A stretch of 64,000 nucleotides of DNA from Candidatus Gastranaerophilales bacterium (GTDB lineage: Bacteria > Cyanobacteriota > Vampirovibrionia > Gastranaerophilales > Gastranaerophilaceae). The notes beneath the pieces were generated by a model. It saw only the letters and a program-made list of their open reading frames with translations, was not told the origin of the DNA and did no database searches. How positions within the stretch are numbered: position 1 is the first letter of the stretch; each line of letters opens with the position of its first letter. Below are positions 27,144-35,309 of this stretch, in pieces. The stretch is taken from contig CALUTG010000002.1 of assembly GCA_944323615.1 (NCBI GenBank), positions 23,341 to 87,340 of the forward strand, in the 5' to 3' direction. Made by a program: the position numbers and the translations under genes.

Positions 27144-27172
27144 TGTACAATTAAAACAATGTATTATATCAT
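27144..27172 (+). promoter_or_regulatory. Promoter of rnpA
   Basis: TGTACA (27144-27149), a 17-base spacer and TATCAT (27167-27172). The -10 ends six bases before the rnpA ATG, so transcription should begin at or next to the start codon. Confidence 0.55.
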
Positions 27173-27178
27173 TAAACT

Positions 27179-27523
27179 ATGCTGCAAAAAGAATACAGAC
27201 TAAAAAAAAGAAGCGCATTTAATGCTACGTACAGAACCGGAATATCGTTTCACAGAGACGGAATTACAATGTTCTGCGGGAAAACAAAAGATAATGATAT
27301 TCCTGCCAGAATAGGATTTGTTGTTAGTAAAAAAATCCATAAACGTGCCGTTAAAAGAAACCGGATAAAACGTTTAATGAGAGAAAGCGTACGGCTTTAT
27401 ATAAAAGATAACAGATTTACAACAAAATATTTGTCTGTAATCTTCACTGCATCCTCAAAATGTTTAAACAAAAACTTTTCTGAAATTGACACCGGAATAA
27501 AAAAACTTATAGGTTTATTATGA
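27179..27523 (+). CDS. rnpA: Ribonuclease P protein component
   Basis: The protein subunit of RNase P, which removes tRNA 5' leaders together with the RnpB RNA. At 114 residues it is normal in length. Family features: 'KEYRLKKRSAFNATYRTG' at the N-terminus and the central RNR-type box 'GFVVSKKIHKRAVKRNRIKRLMRE', which contacts RNA. No SD precedes the ATG; the -10 box six bases before it suggests a leaderless message. The usual upstream neighbour rpmH (ribosomal protein L34) is absent; the preceding gene runs the other way. The stop overlaps the next gene by four bases. Confidence 0.93.
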   Translation: MLQKEYRLKKRSAFNATYRTGISFHRDGITMFCGKTKDNDIPARIGFVVSKKIHKRAVKRNRIKRLMRESVRLYIKDNRFTTKYLSVIFTASSKCLNKNFSEIDTGIKKLIGLL

Positions 27524-28089
27524 TTGACGGAATTATAACACCTGCCATTAGAGATTTAGACTATCTTGCTCCCTGTGCCCCGTATCCTGCCATTCCGTCA
27601 GGGTTAACAATAGGGCAAGAAAGTTATTACAGATTCTCAATACCCTCAGAAGAACAGCCGACACTCACAATAAAAGATTATATTCCCGACTACAACGGAA
27701 ACTTTATAAAACCCGGACACTATGAGCTTGCCCTTTCAGATGACAGAGAATTTCTGTACATTATTGAATCAAAAAATTTAATCGCAGTTGTTCCGGTCTT
27801 TAAGCTTGCCGAAAATGAAAAAGAACTAAAAAAGTACAGAGACCAGACACGAGAATTAACAAAGTCCGAAATCAAAGAATTAAAAAAAGAAGAACGCGCT
27901 AAAAGAAGAAAAAAGCGTTTCAATGATATTGTAGACAAAAAATATGCCCAAACCGGAGCAACATTACCCGAAAGAGAATATATTCATATGGAAGCATCTA
28001 TTGAATATATTAAAGAAGGAGGGTACTATCTTCTGTTTTACGAAAGAGGTTTTATAAGAGCCTGGGGTGCAATTAAGGTAAAATCTTAA
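27520..28089 (+). CDS. Conserved-looking 189-residue protein downstream of rnpA, function unknown
   Basis: The ATG overlaps the rnpA stop (ATGA), so the two are translationally coupled. In most bacteria yidD and yidC follow rnpA; this protein is neither. It has beta-rich ends ('ESYYRFSIPSEEQPTLTIKDYI', 'EASIEYIKEGGYYLLFYERGF') and a strongly basic central helix at about residues 105-140 (ELKKEERAKRRKKRF), which could bind nucleic acid. No signal peptide. A role in tRNA or RNA metabolism is possible from position only. Confidence 0.75.
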   Translation: MIDGIITPAIRDLDYLAPCAPYPAIPSGLTIGQESYYRFSIPSEEQPTLTIKDYIPDYNGNFIKPGHYELALSDDREFLYIIESKNLIAVVPVFKLAENEKELKKYRDQTRELTKSEIKELKKEERAKRRKKRFNDIVDKKYAQTGATLPEREYIHMEASIEYIKEGGYYLLFYERGFIRAWGAIKVKS

Positions 28090-28104
28090 CGTTCGTAATA
28101 TTTA

Positions 28105-28133
28105 TGTACAAAATCCGCATTATATGATATGAT
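28105..28133 (+). promoter_or_regulatory. Promoter of rny with a long leader
   Basis: TGTACA (28105-28110), a 17-base spacer and TATGAT (28128-28133). The start near 28140 gives a leader of about 130 bases before the rny ATG. The leader contains a GC-rich hairpin, CCGGG (28206-28210) with CCCGG (28224-28228), in an otherwise AT-rich stretch. Confidence 0.5.
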
Positions 28134-28271
28134 AAAAACATAGTAGTAGATAAAATTTTTGAAGATATATGCGATAACAAGACTGAGTATTTAATAAAAA
28201 AGTTGCCGGGTAGGTTATATGTGCCCGGATGTCGTGTATATATAAAAAAATAGAAAAGGAAAAGGTGCTAA

Positions 28272-29792
28272 ATGAGTGCATTACTGACCGTTGCAGTTAT
28301 TGTATTGGTTATACTGGCTGCTGTCATTGCAGTGCAAAGAGTTAAGTACAAAAATCTTATGCTGCAAACCGAACAAAGCATGAAAGACTTGCAGGAAAGA
28401 GAATCTATCATGCAAAAAGAAGCTATGATAAAAGCAAAAGAAGCCCTGCAGAGTGAACGAGAACAGCTTAACGAAGATGAAAGAGAACGCAGACGTGAGT
28501 TTGCTGCCATTGAAAATAAGCTTTCCAAAAGAGAAGATCAGATCGAAAATAAACTTCAGGAAATTACAGATAAAGAAGTTGAACTTGATAAAATGAAAGA
28601 TCAGCTTATTGAAAAAGAAGACTTTCTTGATGAAATAGTCCAAAAAAGAACTCTTGAACTGGAAAGAATCGCCGGAATGTCTGCAGAAGAAGCTAAAAAA
28701 ATGCTTATGGAGCAGCTCAAAAGCGATTTGGCACAAGAACAATTACAACTAATCAGAGAAAATGAAGCAAAAATAAGAGAAAATGCTCTCGAAAAATCAA
28801 AAGAAATTCTCTCTACAACAATGCAAAGATGTATGATGGAACAGGTTGTAGAATCTACAGTATCAGTCGTTTCACTCCCTAATGATGAAATGAAGGGAAG
28901 AATTATCGGAAGAGAAGGCAGAAATATAAGAACCTTAGAAACACTTACAGGAGTTGATCTGATTATTGACGATACTCCGGAAGCTGTCGTACTTTCATCT
29001 TTTGATCCGGTAAGAAGAGAAATTGCAAAAATTGCTCTTGAAAAACTTATACAGGACGGCAGAATCCACCCTGTAAGAATTGAAGAAACAGTTGAAAAAT
29101 CAAGAGAAGAAGTTGAACAAAAGATTATGAAAGAGGGTGAAAATGCTGCTCTTGATATGGGTATAATGGGGCTTAACAAAGAACTCATTAAAAACCTCGG
29201 ACGTTTATATTACAGAACAAGCTATGGTCAAAATGTTCTTAAACATTCTCTTGAAGTAGGACACATTGCCGGAATGCTTGCTGCTGAATTGGGAGCTAAT
29301 GTTAACGTAGCAAAAAGAGCCGGGCTGCTCCACGATATCGGAAAAGCTGTCGACCAAACCCAGGAAGGAACTCATATTCAGCTGGGGGTTGAACTGGCCG
29401 CCCGTTATGGTGAAAAACCAGAAGTTATTCACGCTATAGAAGCTCACCACGATGATGTTACGGCTAACACAATAGAAGCTGTTCTTGTAAAACTTGCTGA
29501 TGCAATATCTGCAGGCAGACCGGGAGCAAGAAGAGATACTCTTGAAATCTACATCAAACGTCTCCAGAAGATTGAAGAAATAGTAAACAGCTATGAAGGA
29601 ATCAAGCAATCTTTTGCAGTACAAGCAGGCAGAGAAGTCAGAGTAATTGTTCAATCAGAAATGTTTGATGATTTAGCGTCTCAGAAACTTGCAAGAGATA
29701 TTGCTAAGAAAATTGAAGACGAACTTGATTATCCGGGACAAATAAAAGTTACAGTTGTAAGAGAGTTCAGAACAACAGAAATTGCAAAATAG
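28272..29792 (+). CDS. rny: Ribonuclease Y
   Basis: The membrane-anchored endoribonuclease that starts mRNA decay in many bacteria without RNase E. Order: an N-terminal membrane helix (residues 5-21), a long charged coiled coil (about 30-180), a KH RNA-binding domain with [15 protein letters not shown] (about 210-225), and an HD nuclease domain with [10 protein letters not shown] plus 'EAHHDDV' (about 350-400). The length of 506 residues is typical. AAAAGGAAAAGG precedes the ATG. A stem-loop with a short T run follows the stop. YmdB is encoded just after it, the same order as in Bacillus. Confidence 0.97.
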   Translation: MSALLTVAVIVLVILAAVIAVQRVKYKNLMLQTEQSMKDLQERESIMQKEAMIKAKEALQSEREQLNEDERERRREFAAIENKLSKREDQIENKLQEITDKEVELDKMKDQLIEKEDFLDEIVQKRTLELERIAGMSAEEAKKMLMEQLKSDLAQEQLQLIRENEAKIRENALEKSKEILSTTMQRCMMEQVVESTVSVVSLPNDEMKGRIIGREGRNIRTLETLTGVDLIIDDTPEAVVLSSFDPVRREIAKIALEKLIQDGRIHPVRIEETVEKSREEVEQKIMKEGENAALDMGIMGLNKELIKNLGRLYYRTSYGQNVLKHSLEVGHIAGMLAAELGANVNVAKRAGLLHDIGKAVDQTQEGTHIQLGVELAARYGEKPEVIHAIEAHHDDVTANTIEAVLVKLADAISAGRPGARRDTLEIYIKRLQKIEEIVNSYEGIKQSFAVQAGREVRVIVQSEMFDDLASQKLARDIAKKIEDELDYPGQIKVTVVREFRTTEIAK

Positions 29793-29799
29793 TAATAGA

Positions 29800-29825
29800 A
29801 GCAGGGAAGATAACTTCCCTGCTTT
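29800..29825 (+). terminator. Hairpin terminator between rny and ymdB
   Basis: AGCAGGGAA (29800-29808), six-base loop, TTCCCTGCT (29814-29822), then only four Ts before an A. The stem is strong but the T run is short, so termination may be partial and ymdB may receive read-through. Confidence 0.55.
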
Positions 29826-29850
29826 TACTGATATAAAATAGAGTTTTGGT

Positions 29851-30696
29851 ATGGAAACATTAAAGTTATTATTTTTTGGAGATATTACAGGCAGACCGGG
29901 GAGGCTTGCCGTAAAATCATACCTGAATTCGCTAAAAGAAAAACCGAATTTTGTAATTGCTAATATTGAGAATGCCTCGCACGGTTTCGGATTAACAAAA
30001 AAGAATTATGAGGATCTAAATTCTGCCGGTATAGATTGTTTCACATCCGGAAATCATATCTGGGATAAAAAAGATATTCACGACTATATTGAAGAGGCAG
30101 AAAATCTTTTAAGGCCTGTAAATTATCCGGAAGGAACTCCCGGCAGAGGAGTACAAATATTTGAGGTTAACGGACACAAAATAGGGGTTATAAATGCTCT
30201 GGGAAGAGTATTTATGCCACCGATAGATTCTCCGTGGAATATTGTAACCTCCGAAATAGAAAAGTTACAGGCAGATGCTGTAGACAGCATATTTATAGAT
30301 TTCCACGCAGAAGCAACTGCTGAAAAAATATGCTTCGCTAAATACCTTGCATCAAAATATAACACCGAAAATACAGCCCTTATTAAAGGATTCTTCGGAA
30401 CTCATACCCACGTTCAAACAGCTGACGAAAATATTATAAAGTGTATGGCATATATAACAGACGCCGGATTCTGCGGAGCATCCAACGGTGTTATAGGAAT
30501 GGAATTCGCAACATCCCTCAAGAGATTAGCAACAAGTCTGCCTGAGAGATATGAAATAGCGCAAGATAGCGAGGCTCAAATCAACGGTGTTGAAGTTCTT
30601 TTTGATAGAACAAAATCAACACGTATAACCAGAATTAATGTTAAAGTAAATACTAATGAAAATGAAAAGGAGGCCAGCATTGATTCCGGCGGTTGA
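29851..30696 (+). CDS. ymdB: YmdB-family metallophosphoesterase (TIGR00282)
   Basis: A 281-residue dimetal phosphoesterase. YmdB of Bacillus hydrolyses 2',3'-cyclic nucleotides and affects motility and biofilm choice. All metal ligands are in place: GDITGRPG (Asp near residue 9), 'NIENASHG', 'GNHIWDK', 'IDFHAEATAEK' and the 'GTHTHVQTAD' stretch. The neighbour is rny, as in Firmicutes, which supports a joint role in RNA turnover. The 3' end is followed after 15 bases by the PHP gene. Start chosen as the ATG after GAGTTTTGGT. Confidence 0.93.
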   Translation: METLKLLFFGDITGRPGRLAVKSYLNSLKEKPNFVIANIENASHGFGLTKKNYEDLNSAGIDCFTSGNHIWDKKDIHDYIEEAENLLRPVNYPEGTPGRGVQIFEVNGHKIGVINALGRVFMPPIDSPWNIVTSEIEKLQADAVDSIFIDFHAEATAEKICFAKYLASKYNTENTALIKGFFGTHTHVQTADENIIKCMAYITDAGFCGASNGVIGMEFATSLKRLATSLPERYEIAQDSEAQINGVEVLFDRTKSTRITRINVKVNTNENEKEASIDSGG

Positions 30697-30711
30697 TATC
30701 GGAGGTGAATC

Positions 30712-31566
30712 ATGAGAGGTGATTATCACATCCACACATACTATTCAGACGGCGTTTTTTCTCCTGAAAAAATCGTTGATTTAGCCTTAGAAGCCGGTCT
30801 GCAGGCAATTTCGCTTACAGATCATGATAACGTTTTGTCTTACAACGTTGCTGTTGACTACCTCAAAACCAAAGAAGTTAATTTAAAAATAATTCAGGGA
30901 ATTGAGGTTAACACACTTTATAAAGAATACGAAGTCCATATTCTCGGATATTTTCCTGATGTAACAAAAAGCGACTTTAAAAACCTTTTGAAAGTACAGC
31001 AGCAAGCCCGTACAAAACAAACTAAAGAGATCTTGGCACTTCTTGCTAAAAAAGAAGGAATAAAAATTAAGTATGAAGATGTCAAAAATATGGTTGCGGA
31101 AGGAGGCAGTATAGGGCGTCCTCATATTGCAAAAGCTATTACTAACGCAGGCGGCACAAGTAACGTAATGGAAGCTTACAGCAAATATATTCACAGAGCA
31201 TCTCCTGTTTATGTTGAAAGAAAAACAGTGTCGCCATTTGATGCAGTAGAAGTTATATATGACTCCGGAGGGGTTCCGGTAATAGCTCACCCGTATGATA
31301 TTGATATCGCAGAAAAACTCATAAAAGAACTTATGAACTACGGATTAAGAGGTATTGAAGCATATCACAGGAAACATTCTCCTGCTATTGTAGAATACTT
31401 TTCATCTATGGCAGAAAATCTGGGACTTATTGTGACGGGCGGCTCGGATTTTCACGCGCCTAATATTATGAACGGACAAATAATTCTGGGGAAAAACTTT
31501 GTCCCTGAATGGATTTACGACACTTTAATCAAGGAGAAAAAACGCCTTGATATGGCTCAATCTTAA
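30712..31566 (+). CDS. PHP-domain phosphoesterase (YciV/TrpH-like)
   Basis: A 284-residue protein with the trimetal PHP site: HIHTYYSDG (residues 6-14), LTDHD, 'GIEVN', 'PVIAHP' and GGSDFH. The family includes the 3',5'-nucleoside bisphosphate phosphatase and the 5'-3' exoribonuclease RNase AM (YciV). Being directly after rny and ymdB suggests RNA or nucleotide clean-up. A strong SD (GGAGG) lies before the ATG. Substrate cannot be decided from sequence. Confidence 0.9.
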   Translation: MRGDYHIHTYYSDGVFSPEKIVDLALEAGLQAISLTDHDNVLSYNVAVDYLKTKEVNLKIIQGIEVNTLYKEYEVHILGYFPDVTKSDFKNLLKVQQQARTKQTKEILALLAKKEGIKIKYEDVKNMVAEGGSIGRPHIAKAITNAGGTSNVMEAYSKYIHRASPVYVERKTVSPFDAVEVIYDSGGVPVIAHPYDIDIAEKLIKELMNYGLRGIEAYHRKHSPAIVEYFSSMAENLGLIVTGGSDFHAPNIMNGQIILGKNFVPEWIYDTLIKEKKRLDMAQS

Positions 31567-31580
31567 TTAGAGAGGTATAT

Positions 31581-32162
31581 ATGAAAAGAGGCTTTACAAT
31601 TATTGAAGTATCAATTCTTTTTGTCATTTTTTTGATTGTAGCAATACTTGTTGCACCGCTTTCACTTGATGACACTATTCAGGCAAAAAATACTTCAAGA
31701 TGGAGAAATGTTCAGGCAGACTTTTCCAATATCTACTACTCGCTAACAACAAGACTTGAAGAAAATAATGTAAATTTCATGGAAGCATTTCAAACCATAA
31801 TGGATAATGAAACAAAAAACAACATTCCGTCATATAAAATAAACAGTTTAGGAAACAAACCCGTAGATGAAAATTACATATTTGATAATTATAAAGTTAC
31901 CTATTCAAACGCAGTATATTCAGCCAAGATATTTGCTACCCCTCAGGACAATGGTTTAAAAGGGTATATTATGTACGACGTAAACGGTTCTGCGAAACCT
32001 AATACATGGGGAAAAGATGTTTACGGCTTAAATATCTACGCAGACAGATTTGAACCGTTCTGCAAAGCTGAACCATTAAAAATCCAGAAGCAAGACTGTT
32101 CTAAAAACGGCAGCGGTTTATGTTGTTCGAATTATTATCTGATTGGAGGAAATTTTGACTAA
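31581..32162 (+). CDS. Type IV pilin-like (pseudopilin) protein
   Basis: A 193-residue protein with a prepilin leader: a short basic start MKRG, cleavage expected before F5, and FTIIEVSILFV with the conserved Glu at mature position 5, followed by a hydrophobic helix. The C-terminal body has four cysteines near the end (FCKAEP, QDCSK, GLCCS), which may form disulfides. It would be exported and processed by a prepilin peptidase and used in a type IV pilus or type II-like secretion apparatus. No other pilus gene is nearby. The gene lies in the run that starts with ymdB; its stop overlaps the next start. Confidence 0.85.
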   Translation: MKRGFTIIEVSILFVIFLIVAILVAPLSLDDTIQAKNTSRWRNVQADFSNIYYSLTTRLEENNVNFMEAFQTIMDNETKNNIPSYKINSLGNKPVDENYIFDNYKVTYSNAVYSAKIFATPQDNGLKGYIMYDVNGSAKPNTWGKDVYGLNIYADRFEPFCKAEPLKIQKQDCSKNGSGLCCSNYYLIGGNFD

Positions 32163-32742
32163 TATAAAAAATATTTGCGTTTTTGCATCTTCTTCAAATG
32201 ATTTGGATGAAATTTATTATAAAGATGCACGTAATCTTGGGCTTTTAATCGGACAGGCCGGAATGAACATTGTATATGGCGGAAGCCGCAGAGGGTTGAT
32301 GTATGCTTGTGCAGGAGCTGTCAAAGAAGCAGGAGGAGAACTCATCGGTATTATGCCAGAAAAACTTGCAAACATGGGCTTTTCAAATCCTGATGACTGT
32401 AAAGAGTTTCATATCACGGAAGGTATGAGAGAAAGGAAAGCACTGCTTGATAAATTATCTGAGGGAGTAATTGCCATTCCCGGAGGGTACGGTACTCTTG
32501 AGGAATTATCGGAAATGATAGTCCAAAAACAGCTTGGTTACAATAATAAACCAATTGTTGTTTTAAACACTGCAGGATTTTACGACAAACTTATAGAATT
32601 TATGGACAGCACAATTCTTCTAAACTTTGCCAATAATAATGCAAAGAGACTTTACTATATTGCCTCCTCTCCCGAAGAAGCAATAGCATATATTCAAAAT
32701 TACGTACCTGTAGAAATCGGCTCTAAGTTTGCAGTTAAATAA
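32155..32742 (+). CDS. LOG-family nucleoside monophosphate phosphoribohydrolase
   Basis: A 195-residue protein of the TIGR00730/LOG (Lonely Guy) family: 'NIVYGGSRRGLMYACAGAVKEAGG' and the signature PGGYGTLEELSE. These enzymes split nucleoside 5'-monophosphates such as AMP or cytokinin nucleotides into base and ribose 5-phosphate. I chose the TTG at 32155, six bases after GGAGG, over the TTG at 32143. It overlaps the pilin stop by eight bases. The 3' end converges on the LuxR-type gene. Confidence 0.9.
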   Translation: MTNIKNICVFASSSNDLDEIYYKDARNLGLLIGQAGMNIVYGGSRRGLMYACAGAVKEAGGELIGIMPEKLANMGFSNPDDCKEFHITEGMRERKALLDKLSEGVIAIPGGYGTLEELSEMIVQKQLGYNNKPIVVLNTAGFYDKLIEFMDSTILLNFANNNAKRLYYIASSPEEAIAYIQNYVPVEIGSKFAVK

Positions 32743-32745
32743 TAT

Positions 32746-32973
32746 TTATTTAATATCAGGAACGCATATAACACCGATTGCTACGCCGTAAACTACAGCT
32801 TGAACTTTATTATGAACGGACCATTTCTCATAAATACTTTCAATATGTTTCTTGATTGTAGTTACGGAAACACACAGTTTTTCAGCAATCTCTTTATTAA
32901 TGAATCCTTCCGCAATTAATTCCAGAACTTCTACTTCTCTTTTTGTTAAATTTTTATCTTGTAAATCCATCAT
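32746..32973 (-). CDS. Stand-alone LuxR/NarL-type helix-turn-helix protein
   Basis: A 75-residue protein consisting only of a GerE-type DNA-binding domain: 'LTKREVEVLELIAEGFINKEIAEKLCVSVTTIKKHIESIYEKWSVHNKVQAV', with the four conserved helices and the Lys-Lys-His recognition helix. Receiver or ligand domains are missing, and no broken upstream domain is visible. The ATG follows a TATGAT box by exactly six bases and has no SD, so the mRNA is probably leaderless. An HLR1-like double repeat sits 46 bases upstream of the -10. Similar lone domains (GerE, some orphan regulators) act as dimeric activators. Confidence 0.85.
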   Translation of the reverse strand: MMDLQDKNLTKREVEVLELIAEGFINKEIAEKLCVSVTTIKKHIESIYEKWSVHNKVQAVVYGVAIGVICVPDIK

Positions 32974-32979
32974 ATTACT

Positions 32980-32985
32980 ATCATA
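32980..32985 (-). promoter_or_regulatory. -10 box of the stand-alone LuxR-type gene
   Basis: TATGAT on the minus strand, six bases before the ATG, which would make the mRNA leaderless. No clear -35 hexamer; activation from the HLR1-like site upstream could compensate. Confidence 0.4.
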
Positions 32986-33031
32986 CTACTAACGCATCGA
33001 TTTTCTTTAATGTATTTTCCAATCATAAAAA

Positions 33032-33049
33032 TTTACAAAAATTTACAAT
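33032..33049 (+). promoter_or_regulatory. HLR1-like direct repeat upstream of the LuxR-type gene
   Basis: TTTACAAA, two bases, TTTACAAT; fits the RpaB HLR1 consensus at every position. It is on the strand opposite to the gene it precedes and about 46 bases upstream of the -10 box, a position usual for an activator. Confidence 0.5.
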
Positions 33050-33059
33050 TTTTAGAGGT

Positions 33060-33716
33060 CTATGTATTAAATATACGATCGCCTGCATCCCCCATTCCTG
33101 GCACAATATAGCCTCTTTCATTTAAATGTAAATCGACTGCGGCAACAATTAATTTTATATCAGGAAATCTCTCAAAAACGGTTTTTATACCTTGCGGAGC
33201 AGAAATCATACACACACAGCAGATATTTTTCTGCGGAATTCCCTTTTCTGTATATAAATTTATGGCTTCAACAAGAGAGTTTCCGGTTGCAAGCATAGGA
33301 TCAGTTATAAAAACATAATATTTTGAAGGATCCTCAACCGGCATAGGAACCTTGTTATAATACCAAACGGGCTTTAAAGTTTTCTCATCACGATACATAC
33401 CGATATGTCTTATAGTAGCCTGAGGAAGAATATCAACAGCTTCATCTGTAAATATCAAACCAGCTCTTAATATTGGAGAAATTATAATTGTAATATCTTT
33501 GTTAATAGTTTTAGTTATACATTTGGTTAATGGTGTTTCTATTTCAATATCTGTTTGGGGCAGGTTTTTAGTGGCCTCATAAAGAAGAATTCTTGTAAGC
33601 GTCCTTGCGGCAAGTCTTACACCCTGAGTATCAGTATCCTTATTCCTCAGAGTACATAGACTTTGATTAACAATAGGATTTGAAATTACTTTTAAATTTT
33701 CATAATTATTCATCAT
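33060..33716 (-). CDS. upp: Uracil phosphoribosyltransferase
   Basis: Salvages uracil with PRPP to UMP. Family marks: 'TRILLYEATKNLPQTDIEIETPL', 'ISPILRAGLIFTDEAVDILPQA', the PRPP loop 'VFITDPMLATGNSLVEAI' and the C-terminal uracil loop GYIVPGMGDAGDRIF. It is 218 residues from the ATG at 33716 (a second ATG at 33713 is equally possible), near the usual 208. The gene overlaps the MCE gene's stop by 11 bases. Confidence 0.95.
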   Translation of the reverse strand: MMNNYENLKVISNPIVNQSLCTLRNKDTDTQGVRLAARTLTRILLYEATKNLPQTDIEIETPLTKCITKTINKDITIIISPILRAGLIFTDEAVDILPQATIRHIGMYRDEKTLKPVWYYNKVPMPVEDPSKYYVFITDPMLATGNSLVEAINLYTEKGIPQKNICCVCMISAPQGIKTVFERFPDIKLIVAAVDLHLNERGYIVPGMGDAGDRIFNT

Positions 33717-34359
33717 TTTTCTGCCTGCCTTCAAGTTTATTTCCCAGTTCTTCTACACGACTACTTGAATCATCAATTAACTCATCGGTGTATTTTAAAA
33801 ATTGCTCAATATTTCCGTTGTTGCTGCCAAAATTCAGGTTAATAAAATTAACCTTATTACTGAAAGAAGATGCAGAATAAATAATTGTCATTATCTTATT
33901 ATACATTTCGTTCAGCAAGCCAAGGGCATCATGAAGCCGCTTAGGTGGCATGACAACAAGTAATGGTGATACTTGATCAACAGAAGTATCTTCTTCAGGC
34001 AAATATAGTTCAAGAGACTTTGATCCTGCCATACCGCTAAATTCTACTGTAACAACAGTTCCCTGAGGGATATATACTTCCGGATTGGTTAAAACAAACT
34101 TAACATAAATTTCTCCACCCATAGGCTTAATTTTTGTTACATGTCCGACTTCAATCCCCATCATTCTTACAGGAGAACCTACTATCAGACCATCAACATC
34201 ATCAAGAAAAATCTGATAGTCATTTTCATCATTTTTTTCTTTTATACGAACAAATATTATTGAGAAAGATAAAATCAAAAAAATTATAAAAAGCCATATT
34301 AATAACTCTGCACTGTGAGTTATATAAATTACTCTGCCCTCTTTATCATTCCCTTTCAT
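33706..34359 (-). CDS. MCE/MlaD-family protein
   Basis: A 217-residue protein with an N-terminal membrane anchor (residues 18-40) and one MCE domain (about 46-122: 'YQIFLDDVDGLIVGSPVRMMGIEVGHVTKI', 'GTVVTVEFSGMAGSKSLELYLP'). A helical tail follows. In Gram-negative cells such proteins form rings in the periplasm that pass phospholipids between membranes. No mlaE or mlaF homologue is adjacent; the gene instead precedes upp. A TATAAT at 34371-34376 lies nine bases before the ATG, which has no SD. Confidence 0.85.
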   Translation of the reverse strand: MKGNDKEGRVIYITHSAELLIWLFIIFLILSFSIIFVRIKEKNDENDYQIFLDDVDGLIVGSPVRMMGIEVGHVTKIKPMGGEIYVKFVLTNPEVYIPQGTVVTVEFSGMAGSKSLELYLPEEDTSVDQVSPLLVVMPPKRLHDALGLLNEMYNKIMTIIYSASSFSNKVNFINLNFGSNNGNIEQFLKYTDELIDDSSSRVEELGNKLEGRQKNDE

Positions 34360-34404
34360 ATTGCAAGTATTATACTACAAATTTAAAGATTAATAAAGCT
34401 GATA

Positions 34405-34413
34405 TTGTTACAA
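34405..34413. promoter_or_regulatory. TTGTTACAA palindrome in the lpxI/MCE divergent region
   Basis: TTGTTACAA, the reverse complement of the TTGTAACAA pair at 16850-16879, lies between the divergent MCE and lpxI genes. Confidence 0.25.
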
Positions 34414-34492
34414 ATCTATAACTCCTATTACCTTAAATATATATTTATAGTATTATAAAAAGTGAAGAATGGATTAGGAGGTAGATTCAATA

Positions 34493-35308
34493 ATGTCTAT
34501 TGCGCTCGAGCAAAAACAAGGTTTAATTGCAGGAGATGGGCTTTTACCTGTAAAAATGGCACAATACGCTAAAGAAAACGGCTTTGATGTGGTTGCAATA
34601 TCACTTTCAAATGATAACTACGCACAGTTAAAAAAATACTGCTCTAAAGTGTACTCTTTTTGTCCTGGAGAAGTACAAAAGATTGAAGATACTCTTAAGG
34701 CAGAAGGAATTAAACAAATCACATTCTTAGGAAAAGTGAGCAAAACCATTCTTCTTAAACGTCCTAAATTTGATGCAAGAGCCATTGATTTTATAAAAAA
34801 AGCTATAAGACTAAATGATGATAAAGTTATGCTCATGATTATTGAAGAAATGGAAAAAGCCGGCATTACAATTCTGGATCAGACATTATTTATTAAAAAT
34901 TTAATGATTCCGTCAGGAGTCCTCGGTAAGGTTCAGCCTACCCAAGAACAAATAGAGGATGTAAACTACGGTTACTGGTTGGCAAAGGAAACCGGAAAGC
35001 TTGATGTAGGACAGTCTGTTGTAATAAAAGATAAAATGATTATGGCTGTAGAAGCTATTGAAGGTACTGACAACTGTATTAAACGCGGCTGCAAAATAGC
35101 AAAGAAAAATTCACGTGTCATCAAGGTCGCAAAACCTTCTCAAGACAAAAGATTTGATATTCCTGCTATCGGTTTAAGAACTCTTAAGACAATGAAAAAA
35201 TACAAAGCCGATTTAATTGCAGTAGAAGCAGGCGAAACAATTATTGTTGATAAAGAAGAAGTGGTTAAATTTGCGAACAAACATAATATCGTTGTAATGG
35301 CTATTTAA
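34493..35308 (+). CDS. lpxI: UDP-2,3-diacylglucosamine pyrophosphatase LpxI
   Basis: Produces lipid X from UDP-2,3-diacylglucosamine in lipid A synthesis. Signature residues: 'GLIAGDGLLPVKMAQYAKENGFDVVAISL', 'FLGKVSKTILLKRPKFD' and 'IEGTDNCIKRGCKIAKKNSRVIKVAKPSQDKRFDIPAIGL', which includes the catalytic Asp region of DUF1009. It is 271 residues, normal. LpxI is the non-homologous replacement of LpxH found in alpha-proteobacteria and Cyanobacteria relatives. AGGAGG precedes the ATG by 12 bases. The stop is followed after one base by lpxB. Confidence 0.95.
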   Translation: MSIALEQKQGLIAGDGLLPVKMAQYAKENGFDVVAISLSNDNYAQLKKYCSKVYSFCPGEVQKIEDTLKAEGIKQITFLGKVSKTILLKRPKFDARAIDFIKKAIRLNDDKVMLMIIEEMEKAGITILDQTLFIKNLMIPSGVLGKVQPTQEQIEDVNYGYWLAKETGKLDVGQSVVIKDKMIMAVEAIEGTDNCIKRGCKIAKKNSRVIKVAKPSQDKRFDIPAIGLRTLKTMKKYKADLIAVEAGETIIVDKEEVVKFANKHNIVVMAI

Positions 35309-35309
35309 T

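Noticed and set aside
28206..28228. The CCGGG/CCCGG hairpin in the rny leader as a riboswitch or terminator
   Set aside because: A five-pair stem with a 13-base loop, no T run and no known aptamer core. Kept only as a leader structure.
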